Source: Bacteroidales bacterium (GTDB taxonomy: Bacteria > Bacteroidota > Bacteroidia > Bacteroidales > P3). Taken from it: DNA of 5,605 bases. This document shows, piece by piece, positions 4,938 to 5,605 of this stretch. The notes beneath the pieces are model-generated. The model did no database searches and was not told the origin of the DNA. It was given only the letters and a program-made list of their open reading frames with translations. The stretch spans positions 1 through 5,605 of the forward strand of contig DUQY01000150.1 of assembly GCA_012837565.1 (NCBI GenBank), written 5' to 3'. The number at the start of each line of letters is the position of its first letter. Position 1 is the first letter of the stretch. A program made the position numbers and the translations under genes.

Positions 4938-5605
4938 TCAACTTTCAAGGTTTAAACTTCCCTTTTCGAACCAGATGAAAGTGGCATTAGCTGTTGATTT
5001 CTTTATTTCAAAGCCTAAACTCTTTAATCTTTTGCTAAATGTTCTTATTGACATTTTGTTATATCCATAAGCTTGTGCCCACGCTTCAAATTCTCCATAG
5101 AGTTGAGATAATAATATTTTTCTTTCCTCAGAAGGCTTATACATCAATTCATCAACAAATAGATAAACAGAGTCGCTTTCCATTCTGAAATCATCAAATG
5201 CTTTATTAACTGCTTCAACTGCTGTAAATTTCTTATTTTCTTTCAATCGTTTTACCCCCTCAATAAGCCAATTACAGATGCCAGAGAGTTCTTCACAAAG
5301 TTCATTTGTAAGATTTGGATTTATGTTCTCTTTTTTTATTGTAACCATAAAAGGAAGAAATAAGAATCGACGAAAGTACCCATTAGTGAATTCATCAACT
5401 ATTGGCATATTATTAGAAGATATTATACTTGGAGGATATTCGTCAGTCATAAAAGGATTTTCGTATAACCTCTTTACTGGCAGTCTTTCTCCAGAGACAT
5501 AGCTCTTGAATATTGCATTATTATATATCTTCTGAGTGTTTTCATAAGATATATTTGCAATTTTTCCAATCATTTGAGCAATATACAATCCGTCTTGACG
5601 AGTAA
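4938..5605 (-). CDS. P4/D5-type SF3 helicase-primase, C-terminal fragment (N-terminus beyond window)
   Basis: The frame is open to the right edge, so about 221 C-terminal residues are visible and the gene's start is outside. The visible part begins in the helicase core: TRQDGLYIAQMIGKIANIS, then IFKSYVSGERLPVKRLYENPF, corresponding to the strand-and-helix region after Walker B in P4-family ATPases ('NI..E', 'K..SGE', 'LYE.PF'). YPPSIISSNNMP carries the sensor-1/motif C Asn, and GYFRRFLFLPF carries the arginine-finger RR. The helical region NELCEELSGICNWLIEGVKRL follows. The end (SQLYGEFEAWAQAYGYNKMSIRTFSKRLKSLGFEIKK) is the winged-helix domain usual at the C-terminus of phage/plasmid primases. 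Walker A, Walker B and any primase or VirE-like domain would lie upstream, out of view. It probably unwinds DNA as a hexamer for replication of a mobile element. A TTG at 5588 is not a real start, since it lies inside the helicase core. Confidence 0.9.
   Translation of the reverse strand, partial: TRQDGLYIAQMIGKIANISYENTQKIYNNAIFKSYVSGERLPVKRLYENPFMTDEYPPSIISSNNMPIVDEFTNGYFRRFLFLPFMVTIKKENINPNLTNELCEELSGICNWLIEGVKRLKENKKFTAVEAVNKAFDDFRMESDSVYLFVDELMYKPSEERKILLSQLYGEFEAWAQAYGYNKMSIRTFSKRLKSLGFEIKKSTANATFIWFEKGSLNLES

Noticed and set aside
4926..4940. TGATTCAAATGATCA, a short dyad at the primase stop codon
   Set aside because: Only 4-bp arms with a 7-bp gap, and too weak to separate from background.
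5278..5502. Plus-strand open frame of 74 codons
   Set aside because: Antisense shadow of the SF3 helicase-primase gene.
5586..5588. TTG as the start of the primase-helicase fragment
   Set aside because: The frame stays open to the window edge and the residues before it (TRQDG) continue the helicase core, so the codon is internal.
1..5605. CRISPR array, tRNA, rRNA, insertion sequence or integrase gene
   Set aside because: No regularly spaced repeats of CRISPR size, no cloverleaf-like or rRNA sequence, and no transposase or integrase motifs were seen on either strand.

Overview
The window looks like AT-rich DNA from a member of the Bacteroidota, most likely the Bacteroidales. The reasons are the TAnnTTTG-type -7 promoter boxes upstream of genes, a histone-like HU protein of the type common in Bacteroides relatives, and a secreted fibronectin-type-III-like protein with a 'FG|Q' signal peptide that resembles type IX secretion cargo. 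Every credible gene lies on the minus strand, so transcription runs from the right end of the window to the left.

In the direction of transcription: (1) at 5605-4938 there is the C-terminal part of a P4/D5-type SF3 helicase-primase, cut by the window edge. (2) A 459-bp gene-free, very AT-rich stretch (4937-4479) follows. It holds a large imperfect inverted repeat built from AGTTACC/GGTAACT heptamers, a weaker direct repeat, and the promoter and leader of the next gene. (3) An HU-like nucleoid protein (4478-4077) ends in a clear intrinsic terminator. (4) A tightly overlapping three-gene operon (3913-2369) encodes an XRE repressor, an ImmA/IrrE-type zinc peptidase and a PIN-like putative nuclease. 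It has its own -7 box flanked by an inverted repeat. (5) An M16 peptidase-like protein without the zinc-binding motif (2275-1001) is followed after 20 bp by (6) the start of a secreted FN3-like protein that runs off the left edge (980-1).

The right half (primase-helicase, repeat-rich non-coding DNA, HU protein) resembles the replication part of a mobile or plasmid-like element. The middle operon looks like a protease-controlled regulatory or toxin-antitoxin-like module: the XRE protein would repress the operon, the ImmA-like peptidase would cut the XRE protein on a signal, and the PIN-like protein would be the effector. The left part looks like ordinary chromosomal genes. No transposase, integrase, tRNA, rRNA or CRISPR array is visible. 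The two most interesting objects are the XRE-ImmA-PIN operon and the heptamer-based inverted repeat beside the primase gene.
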